Positions 17,109-26,339 of a stretch of DNA of 64,000 bases are shown here, in pieces. Positions within the stretch are counted from its first letter, which is position 1. Each line of letters begins with the position of its first letter. The position numbers and the translations under genes were made by a program. Under the pieces are notes generated by a model. It was not told the origin of the DNA and ran no database searches. It saw only the letters and a list, made by a program, of their open reading frames with translations. Source of the stretch: Acidipila rosea (GTDB lineage Bacteria; Acidobacteriota; Terriglobia; Terriglobales; Acidobacteriaceae); NCBI RefSeq assembly GCF_004339725.1, contig NZ_SMGK01000007.1, forward strand, positions 81,290 through 145,289, given 5' to 3'.

Positions 17109-20100
17109 TTAGAAGACCAAATTAGCTCCCAGTTGTATAAAGCGTGGTGGTAGTTGTCCGGTTGCCTTGCCGAAGTTAGAATCCGGTAGATTGGAATCCA
17201 TGTTCGTCAGATTCGGCCTGTTGAACAGGTTGTAGAACTCAAAGCGAAGTTGCATTGCCAGTCCCGCATGGAGAGTGGTGTTTTTCAAGAGGGCAGCGTC
17301 CCACTCCTGGAAATTGGGCTGACGGAAGCTGTTGAAGCTTTCGTTTCCTTCAGTGCCAAACGCAGGCTGTGGGAAGTTGCTCGGTGTAAAAACCCCATTC
17401 AGATATGCGTGGCGACTTGTGCCGTAATGATAGCTACTGACATTGGGGAAGTCATAGTTATCGCCGTCGGCATTATAGTCGCCGCTGCCCGGAGCATAAC
17501 CTACATATTTGCCCGTACCATCTGTGAGTGGTTGGAAAGGTGCGTTTGTGTACACATTAAAGGGGTTTCCACTTTGAAGGATTGCGGTCCCGCTAATAAC
17601 CCAACCACTTCCTACTCGGCCTACAAGCCCCAGTCCCTGATTGACATCGGGCACTTGATAGTTCCATGCAAGTGAGAAGCGGTTAGGGACATCCCAGTTG
17701 GAGGGCCCATACCACTGATGTGGATTGATGTAGCTGGGATAAACCTGCGTATCATCTTTCGAGACAGAGTGAGTGTAGGACGCGTTAAAGAATGCGCGTG
17801 AGAATCTGCCCTGAAGTGAGAGGATCAGAGCATCGTAATTCGATACCCGGTCATTGCGTGTATATTGCACCTGGCCGAAGTTTGGGTTAAGACGTTGAGG
17901 AATCGGGCTGTTGTGAATGATTAAATCGCCCGGCAACTCATTAATGTCCTGTCCGTAACTTACGTTGAAAACCTGACCTCCGCCGGAGAGCAGATTTTGT
18001 CCGTTAGACCCTGTGTAGGCAATTCCGGCTACATAGTGTGAACCGATTTCGTGGTCTAGTTCAGCAGAATATGTGTATGTAACTGGGGACACCAGGTTCG
18101 GATCGATACCGCCAATTGTAAATTGCAGTCCTGTGATTCCGCCTGCAGCATTGAGTTGGCGTGCCGGGAGGGTTGGATAGGGAAAATTGTAGGGCTTGCT
18201 GTTGCTTGTTCCGAAGCCAAAAATTGGGGCGGGAGTCTGGCCGCCATAGAAAGTGGGGAAGATGTTTCCGGGAGGATTGCCTCGGAATTCTTCCTGAAGG
18301 TTGGCCAACGTCGGCCAGTTGTGGAAGATTCCTGCTCCACCTTTCACTACCCATTTGCCATCGCCGGACACGTCCCAGGCTACGCCGGCGCGCGGACTGA
18401 ACACATCTGTAATAGCTCGGTTGAGGGCGTGTGTATGGCGAACGACGATGCCATTCGCAATCTGCTGCTGCTCTGTCTGTCCGGGGCCGAAGAAGAAATT
18501 GCCAAATGCCGTACTGGCGCTGCGGGAGTACGGATTGCCATAATCATCCCACCTCAATCCGTAATTCACGTTCACACGCGAATTTACTTTCCAGTTGTCT
18601 TCGATGAATGCTCCACTTGTAGTTCCGGCGGCGTTCCAGCTGTACTGAGACTTCTGCCCGGTTAGAGGATCATAGGCTACATTTGTCTCCGTATAGACAT
18701 TGTCAGTAGCAAGTGCCAGCAGATTATTGAATTGGAAGTTTGGTTGATCGTATGGGCCGTCAAAGACCTCTACATCGTCTGCAAACAGGCCTTCATATCC
18801 GACTCTGATGTCATGTGAGCCGATGACATGTGTAAGCACATCGCGCCAGTGGTAGTTGTGCTGAATAAAGTCGCCCTGTGCGAAGCCATCGCCAAATCCA
18901 GAACTGAGGCCTGTTACGTTAACCACGGGAACCGTGAAGAGTCCGGTGGCGGGCTGAATGCCTTCGACCCGCATGCCCGCGAAGGCTGCTTCGTTGATTG
19001 TATTCGGGCTGAAGGTATGTGTTTCGTTGACCTGCAGCGCATATTGATAAAAGTTATTGGTCGATAGGAATGCAGTGCGTGCGTTGGGGTTGTTATTGCT
19101 AAGTGTAGTTCGGTAGAAGGTGCCGTAGAGACGGTCTCTGCTGAAGTCCTTGTCGAGGCGAATACTGTATTGCATGCCATTGCGATAGGCGGTGTCAGAG
19201 TAATTTGCCGAGTCGATCATTGCAGTCGAGCACGGGAGGTTGAATGTTGATGCTGTTCCGCATATAGGTGAACCGCTGGTGTTGACAGGGTAGAGGCTCG
19301 CGGCTGTAGCGGCCACAGTCACATCCGCAACTTTACTGACGGGATAGCTGGTAAGAATCTTGGTGCCAACTGTGTCGGGAAAGGCCGTAGCAGCAAATTG
19401 CGTAAATGCCTGGTCTTCGAAGGTGATGCTTTCGGTCACAGCATTTGATGCTCGCAACGGCTCTATGGAGAAGAAGAAGAATCCCCAGTTGTGATGAGGA
19501 ACAATTGGGCCCCCGATGGTTCCCGACATGTTATTGCTGTGAAACGGTGGATATTTGTGCGTGAATTCAGTTCCCGCCGTGAGCTGTTGGTTTGTGAAAT
19601 AGTCGCTTATGTTTCCGTGATAGTGGTCTGTTCCCGACTTGGTCGTCATCGTCATCTGGACGGAGCTGGCGCGTCCATAGTCGACGCTGTAAGTGTTCGT
19701 CTGGATGCTGGTTTCCTGAATCGAGTCCGGATTAGGTGTGAGATTGAGAACACCTGGACGGATTGAGCTGGTGACATCAAGTCCGTCGATGATGTACATG
19801 TTGCCCACGGCGCCCTGGCCATTGGCACTTGCGTCTACCTGGGTTTCTGTTGAGTAATTGTCTCGCCCCGACCCAGGGCTGCCGTTCGATGTGATACCGG
19901 TGCCGGTAACACCGGGCGCGAGCGTAACTAGAGAGACCATGCTGCGACCGGCTAGAGGCAAGGTCGAGAGTGTTTGCGTCGATAGCGTCTCCTGAATGCG
20001 GGTATCCGCTGTGTCGAGTACTGGAGATTGTGTCGTGACCTCTACTGTTTGCGCCTGGCTGCCGATGGATAACTTGACGGGAATGTCGAGGATCTGATTG

Positions 20101-20405
20101 GTCTGCAAAATGACCGGAGTCACGGAGTTTGCGAAGCCCGCGGCGGATGCATTGAGATGATAGTTGCCCGGCGCAAGACTCACAAACCGATATAGGCCTG
20201 TGGCATCCGAGGTTGTGGACCGTTGTTCGCCTGTAGCATCGTTAGCGAGAGTCAGTTTGGCATTTGGAATAGAGGCGCCGCTGGGGTCCTGCACGGTGCC
20301 AGTGAGCGAGCCACTGAACTGTGCGAACGATGGCTGTGTCAATGCCAGACACAGAGCCATCAAAATGCCAAAGGTGTATGTGATTGATCTGATGTTGCCT
20401 CTCAT
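17109..20405 (-). CDS. TonB-dependent receptor with N-terminal carboxypeptidase-like domain (acidobacterial Oar type)
   Basis: 1098 aa from ATG 20405, with AAGGAG eight bases upstream; the 44 codons before it are spurious. Signal peptide (M-A-L-C-L-A-L-T-Q-P-S-F-A), then a carboxypeptidase regulatory-like beta-sandwich (G-S-L-T-G-T-V-Q-D-P-S-G, residues about 30-115), a plug domain and a long outer-membrane barrel ending in Phe. This oversized SusC/Oar-like class is abundant in Acidobacteriota and imports large substrates with TonB energy. No SusD lipoprotein is beside it. Position upstream of two GH127-type genes points to glycan uptake. Two AACGTT-containing elements lie 58-105 bases upstream of the start. 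Confidence 0.9.
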   Translation of the reverse strand: MRGNIRSITYTFGILMALCLALTQPSFAQFSGSLTGTVQDPSGASIPNAKLTLANDATGEQRSTTSDATGLYRFVSLAPGNYHLNASAAGFANSVTPVILQTNQILDIPVKLSIGSQAQTVEVTTQSPVLDTADTRIQETLSTQTLSTLPLAGRSMVSLVTLAPGVTGTGITSNGSPGSGRDNYSTETQVDASANGQGAVGNMYIIDGLDVTSSIRPGVLNLTPNPDSIQETSIQTNTYSVDYGRASSVQMTMTTKSGTDHYHGNISDYFTNQQLTAGTEFTHKYPPFHSNNMSGTIGGPIVPHHNWGFFFFSIEPLRASNAVTESITFEDQAFTQFAATAFPDTVGTKILTSYPVSKVADVTVAATAASLYPVNTSGSPICGTASTFNLPCSTAMIDSANYSDTAYRNGMQYSIRLDKDFSRDRLYGTFYRTTLSNNNPNARTAFLSTNNFYQYALQVNETHTFSPNTINEAAFAGMRVEGIQPATGLFTVPVVNVTGLSSGFGDGFAQGDFIQHNYHWRDVLTHVIGSHDIRVGYEGLFADDVEVFDGPYDQPNFQFNNLLALATDNVYTETNVAYDPLTGQKSQYSWNAAGTTSGAFIEDNWKVNSRVNVNYGLRWDDYGNPYSRSASTAFGNFFFGPGQTEQQQIANGIVVRHTHALNRAITDVFSPRAGVAWDVSGDGKWVVKGGAGIFHNWPTLANLQEEFRGNPPGNIFPTFYGGQTPAPIFGFGTSNSKPYNFPYPTLPARQLNAAGGITGLQFTIGGIDPNLVSPVTYTYSAELDHEIGSHYVAGIAYTGSNGQNLLSGGGQVFNVSYGQDINELPGDLIIHNSPIPQRLNPNFGQVQYTRNDRVSNYDALILSLQGRFSRAFFNASYTHSVSKDDTQVYPSYINPHQWYGPSNWDVPNRFSLAWNYQVPDVNQGLGLVGRVGSGWVISGTAILQSGNPFNVYTNAPFQPLTDGTGKYVGYAPGSGDYNADGDNYDFPNVSSYHYGTSRHAYLNGVFTPSNFPQPAFGTEGNESFNSFRQPNFQEWDAALLKNTTLHAGLAMQLRFEFYNLFNRPNLTNMDSNLPDSNFGKATGQLPPRFIQLGANLVF

Positions 20406-20462
20406 ACAGCAAGTCTCCTTGAAAAGGTCACGGCAAAGGATCATTTCCGAATCGCGTGAGAG

Positions 20463-20509
20463 AACGTTTTCCAGTGCGCGAAATACATGATCCAGAATGT
20501 GGAAACGTT
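20463..20509. promoter_or_regulatory. possible LacI-type operator pair upstream of the TonB receptor
   Basis: AACGTTTTCC begins at 20463 and GGAAACGTT ends at 20509, forming an inverted repeat with one base difference in length. AACGTT with flanking GGAA resembles LacI-family sugar-regulator sites, and the elements lie 58-105 bases upstream of the receptor start. No LacI gene is in the window, and neither site matches the full consensus. Confidence 0.3.
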
Positions 20510-20696
20510 GATACATTCGAGCGAGGAGAGCTGTCAAGCATATTTTTTGTAGAAGGCAAAGTAGTGCTCTAAATGTGGGATATGTCAGCTTTTGAGCAAA
20601 CGATTGCTCTACTTCGCCATCGATAGCAGCGAAATGGTGAGCGGATCACCATTTATAGTTCGCCTCGAGGAGGATACTATTGCAGCCGGGGCCTGG

Positions 20697-22454
20697 ATGA
20701 GGTTTTTAGCTGTTGCATTGGACTACGACGGCACTATCGCGAAGAGTGATGTGCTTGATGCTGAAGTAAGGCAGGCAATAGCGTCCCTTCGCGCCCAAAA
20801 TATTGTGATCGTCATAGTGACGGGACGGATTCTCTCAGAGTTGGAGAGGGTGGCAGGCGACCTTCAGTTCGTTGACGCCGTCGTCGCGGAGAATGGCGCC
20901 GTAATCTACGTTCCCGAGAGCGGCTATTCTAAGCTTCTTGGGGAACCGCCTTCAGCGCTTCTGCTGAACGCGCTTCGGCTTGAGGGTGTTGCCTTCAAGT
21001 CGGGACAGTCGATTATTGAAGCAGACGCTAAGGATGCTCCACTTTTGCTGGAGAAGCTGCGGGTACTCGAGCTACCTCTGGCGCTCATCTTCAACAGAGG
21101 ACGAGTCATGGTTCTGGGCCAGGCTATCAGTAAGGCGACCGGTCTGCGGGAGATGTTCAAGATCCTCCGCCTATCTCCGCACAATGCGGTAGCTATTGGT
21201 GATGCCGAAAACGACCATGAATTGCTCCGCTCCTGCGAAATTGGAACTGCCGTGGCGTGGGGCAGCCCTGTGCTGATGGCTACAGCTGACTATGTGCTTC
21301 CTGGAAAGGGTCCAGAAGCGGTTGCAGATTATCTATTGACCTTAGCTTCCAGTCACCAGATTCCGACTTCGCTTAAGACCCGCCGCAGCTTGCTGCTTGG
21401 ATATACGGATGCAGGAGATCCGTTTACGCTCGCTGTCAGAGGCCGTACTGTGTTAGTTGCCGGAGATACGAAGTCCGGCAAATCATGGGCGGCTGGTCTG
21501 CTTTGCGAACAATTAATTCTTTTTGGGTACTCTTTGCTGATCGTTGACCCAGAGGGCGACTACACTTCGCTGGAAGCTCTTCCCGGCGTTATCGTATTTG
21601 GAGGGGAGGACCCACTGCCACGTCCTCGTGACCTGTTGCGAGCCTTGCGCCATGGCGATGTTAGCGTAGTGATTGATCTGTCCCATACTCCACAGCATTT
21701 ACGTTTGGAATATGTACGAAATCTCCTTCCCTCTATTGCAACGTTAAGACACTACACCGGCTTGCCCCATCGCATCGTTGTAGATGAAGCGCACTATTTT
21801 CTGCATGACGAGGGTTCAAAGGGCTTGCTTGACCTGGATGCGCGTTCTTATATCCTCGTAAGCTATAGAGCTTCCAAGCTCCATCCAAGCATTCTGGCCA
21901 ATGTAGAGGCGGTCATCGTAACTCGGGAGTCCGATCCGGCAGAGATCGCTACTCTCCGAAATATCTGTGGCGCTCAGACGGGCAGGATGAGCGAGGCGGA
22001 CTGGATGCACATGTTTGCCGGCATGGCCATAGGTGAGGCAGCGGCGTTGCCTATCACGTTGGAGTCGGAGGGTGAGGTGACCCGAATACATCTGGCTCCC
22101 CGCCTGACTCCCCATGTTCGCCATGTGGCGAAATATATAGATATTCCTGTCTCGGAAGGGAATCAATTTGTTTTCTGGAGATATGGCCAGATGTCGGACG
22201 AACGCGCACGGTCTCTTCGTCAACTAGTCTCAGTCCTTGAGACATGGCCTGCCTCGGCGCTTGCAGATCATCTGAAAAGAAACGATCTCTCGCGATGGAT
22301 TGCGGATGTTTTTGGAGACTACCCGCTCGCGAAAACTATTGAAAAGATTGAGAATGCGTCTCGTTCAGGAACGCCCAACGATGTGTCGTCCGATATGATC
22401 GAGGCCATCCGGACACGCTACGACTTCGTCGATCCACTTTCTGATCTTCATTGA
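20697..22454 (+). CDS. HAD-family phosphatase fused to HerA-like ATPase
   Basis: 585 aa from ATG 20697. Residues 1 to about 220 are a HAD (Cof/IIB-like) hydrolase: nucleophile D9 in D-Y-D-G-T, the V-T-G-R motif II, and G-D-A-E-N-D (about 168-173) as the acidic motif. Residues about 240-585 are a HerA/DUF87-type ATPase: Walker A G-D-T-K-S-G-K-S (about 256-263), Walker B L-L-I-V-D-P-E-G-D, and a second R-I-V-V-D-E-A-H. HAD enzymes dephosphorylate small molecules; HerA-type ATPases act on DNA ends or as motor modules. The fusion's role is unknown to me. A strong GAGGAGG at 20667-20673 is well spaced to an in-frame ATT (20679), a possible rare start. Confidence 0.8.
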   Translation: MRFLAVALDYDGTIAKSDVLDAEVRQAIASLRAQNIVIVIVTGRILSELERVAGDLQFVDAVVAENGAVIYVPESGYSKLLGEPPSALLLNALRLEGVAFKSGQSIIEADAKDAPLLLEKLRVLELPLALIFNRGRVMVLGQAISKATGLREMFKILRLSPHNAVAIGDAENDHELLRSCEIGTAVAWGSPVLMATADYVLPGKGPEAVADYLLTLASSHQIPTSLKTRRSLLLGYTDAGDPFTLAVRGRTVLVAGDTKSGKSWAAGLLCEQLILFGYSLLIVDPEGDYTSLEALPGVIVFGGEDPLPRPRDLLRALRHGDVSVVIDLSHTPQHLRLEYVRNLLPSIATLRHYTGLPHRIVVDEAHYFLHDEGSKGLLDLDARSYILVSYRASKLHPSILANVEAVIVTRESDPAEIATLRNICGAQTGRMSEADWMHMFAGMAIGEAAALPITLESEGEVTRIHLAPRLTPHVRHVAKYIDIPVSEGNQFVFWRYGQMSDERARSLRQLVSVLETWPASALADHLKRNDLSRWIADVFGDYPLAKTIEKIENASRSGTPNDVSSDMIEAIRTRYDFVDPLSDLH

Positions 22455-22460
22455 AAAAGA

Positions 22461-22488
22461 CGCAACCAGGAAGAGCTTCCTGGTTGCG
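22461..22488 (-). terminator. intrinsic terminator for the sorbosone dehydrogenase gene (bidirectional hairpin)
   Basis: CGCAACCAGGAA (22461-22472) pairs perfectly with 22477-22488 around loop GAGC. Read on the minus strand, the 12-bp stem is followed by TCTTTTTC, a good U tract for the gene ending at 22518. On the plus strand it is followed by a weaker ATTTTC for the HAD-HerA gene. Confidence 0.85.
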
Positions 22489-22517
22489 CCGTGGATTTTC
22501 TAACTTAGACAGCCGCG

Positions 22518-24182
22518 CTACTGGCCCGTGTAGGAGACGCGCCAGATAGAGTTGGAGCCGTCGTCTGTGACCAGCAGTGAGCCATCAGGCGCAGTGGTGA
22601 CGCCTACTGGCCGACCCCAGGCATCGCCGCTGGGGAGCACAAAGCCAGTGAGGAAGTCCTCGTATTCGCCTGTGGCGTGTCCGGTCTGATGCAGCGGGAC
22701 ACGAATGACCTCGTAGCCGGACCGAACTGCCCGGTTCCAGGAGCCATGTTCAGCTGCAAAAATATCTCCGTCATACTCCTTCGGAAATTGTTTGCCGTTG
22801 TAGAAGGTCATCTCCAGGGAGGCGTTATGCGGCTGCAGCAGTACGTCGGGCACAATAGCCTTGTCCCTCAGTTCCGGATGTTTGCCCGCGAGCCTGGGAT
22901 CCTGATGTGCACCCATATACCACCACGGCCAGCCATAGAAGCCGCCCGGCTCTACATGGGTTATGTAGTCAGGAACAAGGTTGTCACCCAGTGCATCGCG
23001 CTCATTAACTGAGCACCACAGTTGGCCCGTCTGCGGATTGACTGCCAACCCGACAGGATTACGGATGCCATATGCATACACCTTCATGTCGGAACCGTCC
23101 GGATTGAACTCCAGAATGTTGGCACGATTCTTTTCTGCGGGGTGTGTATCCGGATCATCGACGTTAGAGCCTGAGCCGACAGCAACGAACATTTTTTTGC
23201 CATCAGGAGAAAACTGAACGTCACGTGTCCAGTGCCCGCGGCCGCCGGGTAGATCCGCCAGGTGCTGTGCTGCCCCACTCGCTTGCAGATCCCCGTTTTT
23301 GTAAGGAAAACGAACTACAGAGTCTGTATTTCCTACATAGACCCACTGCGGATTCGGGCCCGCAGGGTAAAAGGCAATACCGAAGGGCTTGTTCAGACCG
23401 GTGGCAAAGACGCTGGTCATCTTCGGCTTTCCGTCAGGAGTAATTCCGCGGAAAATCATGATCTGACCTTTTGTGCTTTCAGCGACGAAGAAGTCGCCAT
23501 TCGGAGCAGTACGAATGAGCCTGGGAGCATCGAGGTTGCTGGCATAGAGCTCCACCTTGAAACCTTTGGGAGCCTGCGGCCATACATTGTCGGGGCGAGG
23601 AACGATCTGGGGGCCGTTGCCTGCCGATTGGGTCGCATACGGCGCAGGGAGGTCTTGCACTGTGACTTTGTGAACCGTCCCGGGCTTTTCAAATCGAAAA
23701 TCCGTGAAGGGGGCTTTTGGGGGAGGTGCGTTGAGTGTTCCAGTGCTTGCCGGTGCGCTTTGGCTGGCGGGAGCAAGCTGGGCTCCGCCAGGACTACCTA
23801 AAGTCTTCAAATAGGTGATGATCTGCCAGCGCTGCTCGGCTGGCAGGCTTGCCCACGACGGCATCCCGTTTGCAAGGTCGCCGCGGGTTATGTACCAAAA
23901 GATCTCACCAGGCTTTGCGGTCTGTGTTGCTCCGTGAGCGAGCGCAACGATATTACCTGTCCCCTGAGCATTCTGACCATGGCAGGCTGCGCATCTTTGC
24001 CCGAAAACTTTCTGGCCTGCCTCTGCATTCTGCTGGCCGGTGAAGGGGTTTTCCTGGCCGGCAGCCGAAGCCGGGGCATTATGAAAAGTTTGCGATTGGG
24101 CGGGTATCGATACAGATAACGCAAAGACAGTGAGAGCAGAACTAACGATGGAGCGTGTTAAGTTGAATTTTCCCGGTTTCAA
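22518..24182 (-). CDS. cytochrome c - sorbosone/glucose dehydrogenase fusion, exported
   Basis: 554 aa from a TTG start at 24182, chosen because AGGGAG lies six bases upstream and the signal peptide (S-I-V-S-S-A-L-T-V-F-A-L) begins at once; the 51 codons further upstream are not credible. Residues about 45-135 are a c-type cytochrome (C64-A-A-C67-H68, probable Met ligand in N-G-M-P-S-W). Residues about 180-554 are a six-bladed propeller of the PQQ-dependent L-sorbosone / aldose dehydrogenase family (G-G-R-G-H-W-T-R, N-P-V-G-L, D-G-S-N-S-I-W motifs). It should oxidise a sugar or aldehyde in the periplasm and pass electrons to its own heme. It is divergent from the GlxA-type regulator. Confidence 0.85.
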   Translation of the reverse strand: MKPGKFNLTRSIVSSALTVFALSVSIPAQSQTFHNAPASAAGQENPFTGQQNAEAGQKVFGQRCAACHGQNAQGTGNIVALAHGATQTAKPGEIFWYITRGDLANGMPSWASLPAEQRWQIITYLKTLGSPGGAQLAPASQSAPASTGTLNAPPPKAPFTDFRFEKPGTVHKVTVQDLPAPYATQSAGNGPQIVPRPDNVWPQAPKGFKVELYASNLDAPRLIRTAPNGDFFVAESTKGQIMIFRGITPDGKPKMTSVFATGLNKPFGIAFYPAGPNPQWVYVGNTDSVVRFPYKNGDLQASGAAQHLADLPGGRGHWTRDVQFSPDGKKMFVAVGSGSNVDDPDTHPAEKNRANILEFNPDGSDMKVYAYGIRNPVGLAVNPQTGQLWCSVNERDALGDNLVPDYITHVEPGGFYGWPWWYMGAHQDPRLAGKHPELRDKAIVPDVLLQPHNASLEMTFYNGKQFPKEYDGDIFAAEHGSWNRAVRSGYEVIRVPLHQTGHATGEYEDFLTGFVLPSGDAWGRPVGVTTAPDGSLLVTDDGSNSIWRVSYTGQ

Positions 24183-24403
24183 GTGTTTCTCCCTGCATCC
24201 AGATATGTCTTTCGGTGGCCACTCGTTGCGGCTAATTATATAGAGGTCAGGCAATCGTCGCGTTATGCTCCTGCAGATGGTAGGAGTGCCTTGCGACGAA
24301 ACTGATTTCTGCTGCCTGGACAGTACGATACGCATAAACCCAATCGGTTAAGACTATGAACCTTTCATCTCTCACCTGACCGGCAAATCCATACAATCCA
24401 GTC

Positions 24404-25351
24404 ATGCGCACTGTACTCATCACCGGGCCGCCACCAGTACAGATTCTCGACATCACCGGACCGCTTGAAGTGTTTTCGCAGGCGCCTGGTTACGAGATTA
24501 TTCTCGCGAGCCCGGATGAACATGGCCTCCTGCTTACGAGCAGAGGCCTCTCCCTCACTGGCGCGAAATCTCTTCAATATCTCGACTCACCCATCGATAC
24601 TCTCCTGGTCGCGGGTGGTCCTGGGGCTGAAGGCGGCCACTATGATGACCTTTTCCTCGAGTGGCTGCGTGACGCCGCTGACAGATCAAGGCGGATAGCA
24701 TCCATCTGCACTGGGGCTTTCCCGCTGGCTGCGGCAGGCCTGCTTGATGGGAAGAAGGCAGTCACCCATTGGGAGTTCTGCGATCGGCTTGCGCGTGAAT
24801 TTCCCAAAGTACTCGTTACTCCTGATCCTATCTACATACGCGATGGAGCTGTTTACACGTCAGCAGGAATTACCGCCGGTCTGGATCTGGCCCTCGCTCT
24901 GGTGGAGGAGGATCACGGACACAAAATAGCACTTGATATCGCCCGTAAACTGGTGATGTTCCTTGTTCGCCCGGGTGGACAGGCACAATTCAGTCATATG
25001 CTCTCCCATCAGGCTGTCACGTCGCAGCCACTTCGTGAGCTGCAGGTGTGGATGATGGAGCATCTCCGCGACAACCTCACCGTGGAGCGTCTGGCTGAGC
25101 ATATCGGGATGAGTCCTCGTCACTTCACCCGAACCTGTTTGCGAGAGACAAAGATGAATCCAGGCCAGTTTGTGGATCGTTTACGTGTCGAGGCAGCCCA
25201 GCAAATGATCGACAGCTCTGACATGGGACTGAAAGAGATAGCGGACGCGTGCGGATTCCAGAATGCGGATGCAATGCGGCGTACCTTTCTCCGTATCCTT
25301 GGTGTGACAGCGGGTGATTACAGCCGTCGTTTCAACCGTAAATTTAGATAA
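24404..25351 (+). CDS. GlxA-family transcriptional regulator (DJ-1/PfpI + AraC HTH)
   Basis: 315 aa. N-terminal class I amidotransferase-like DJ-1/PfpI domain (residues about 1-185) with the elbow Cys in S-I-C-T-G-A; C-terminal AraC-type double helix-turn-helix (residues about 215-310, with M-S-P-R-H-F-T-R and I-A-D-A-C-G-F segments). Members regulate amine, carnitine or aldehyde metabolism genes in response to small ligands. It lies divergent to the sorbosone dehydrogenase gene and may control it, but no operator was identified. Confidence 0.92.
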   Translation: MRTVLITGPPPVQILDITGPLEVFSQAPGYEIILASPDEHGLLLTSRGLSLTGAKSLQYLDSPIDTLLVAGGPGAEGGHYDDLFLEWLRDAADRSRRIASICTGAFPLAAAGLLDGKKAVTHWEFCDRLAREFPKVLVTPDPIYIRDGAVYTSAGITAGLDLALALVEEDHGHKIALDIARKLVMFLVRPGGQAQFSHMLSHQAVTSQPLRELQVWMMEHLRDNLTVERLAEHIGMSPRHFTRTCLRETKMNPGQFVDRLRVEAAQQMIDSSDMGLKEIADACGFQNADAMRRTFLRILGVTAGDYSRRFNRKFR

Positions 25352-25461
25352 TCCCGCCGTGTGATCTATGGAAGGTGTCCATTCACAAGTGAAATACCGC
25401 CCGCCAATGAGATGCTCAGCTGGCCTCCAGTGAAGTCAGCTGAATCAGCCCTGAAGGTTTA

Positions 25462-26109
25462 TCAGGCATTTGAGTTCGCAAATGGCGAATTCGCGATCAG
25501 ATCGCAGAAGTTTGGACTTTTGTAGCCAGAAATGAACCGTTCGCATACGTCAGCCTTGACCGTGCCCCACGTAGAAGCTGGTTTGTGTGCGAAGCCCCCG
25601 AAGAATGCCTTTACGATCCCGGCTTTGAAGTCGATGCGTGGGTATGCGGCGACGACCTCCTCGCGAACATCGGAGGGAAAAACATCGAAACCATCCCCAA
25701 GCACATCGAGCCCTACACCGGAGAACAGCAGTGCAACTTCCGGTTCCATATATTGCGTCACGCCCGGTGTGGTATGCAGCGCAATCGCTCGCCACGCGAC
25801 CTGAATCTGGTTCTCAGGGATCTTGTGGATCGCCAGAAATTGGCGTGCGGCATTTGCACCGTCGACCTCGAAGCGTTCGTCCGAACTCGAAAATGATTCG
25901 CTAAGACCAAGGTCATGAAATGCAGCACTGACGTAGAGCAATTCGGGATCAAATTGTAATTTGGCCTGGCGGCCCTGTTCCGCTGCGAAGAGGTACACAC
26001 GCATGGAGTGGTTGAAGATCAAGTCCGTCGCATGTTCACGAAGGATCTCTGTTGCTTCTTTGGCAAGTCTGGTGTCTGGGATGGCGGTGGTGGTATGAGT
26101 AGTAGTCAC
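25462..26109 (-). CDS. HD-domain hydrolase, cyanamide-hydratase-like
   Basis: 215 aa from a GTG start at 26109 with AAGGAG eight bases upstream. An HD-type metal site can be traced: His in F-N-H-S-M-R, H-D in A-F-H-D-L-G, then I-A-L-H-T-T. This matches HD proteins related to fungal cyanamide hydratase / Ddi2. Substrate unknown; such proteins hydrate small nitriles or act as phosphohydrolases. It is convergent with the GlxA-type gene and divergent from the FAD oxidase gene. Confidence 0.75.
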   Translation of the reverse strand: MTTTHTTTAIPDTRLAKEATEILREHATDLIFNHSMRVYLFAAEQGRQAKLQFDPELLYVSAAFHDLGLSESFSSSDERFEVDGANAARQFLAIHKIPENQIQVAWRAIALHTTPGVTQYMEPEVALLFSGVGLDVLGDGFDVFPSDVREEVVAAYPRIDFKAGIVKAFFGGFAHKPASTWGTVKADVCERFISGYKSPNFCDLIANSPFANSNA

Positions 26110-26339
26110 GTCCGTATCTCCTTGGAGTTAATGCTGGATAAGAGAAACGTTAGGCCTGCGGTGGCCATGGCGCCACGACATGAATGCAGCAATTTAGGAC
26201 ACGATCGGGTTCCAGAGGTCGGGCATACTTCGATATCCAGTAATCAGCGCCAACAGGGAACAAATGGAAAATTTCTTCCAGCAGCCTTGTGCGGTTGATT
26301 CGCTGCTGTAGATTCAGTATGAGCAACAAAGAGGGGAAC

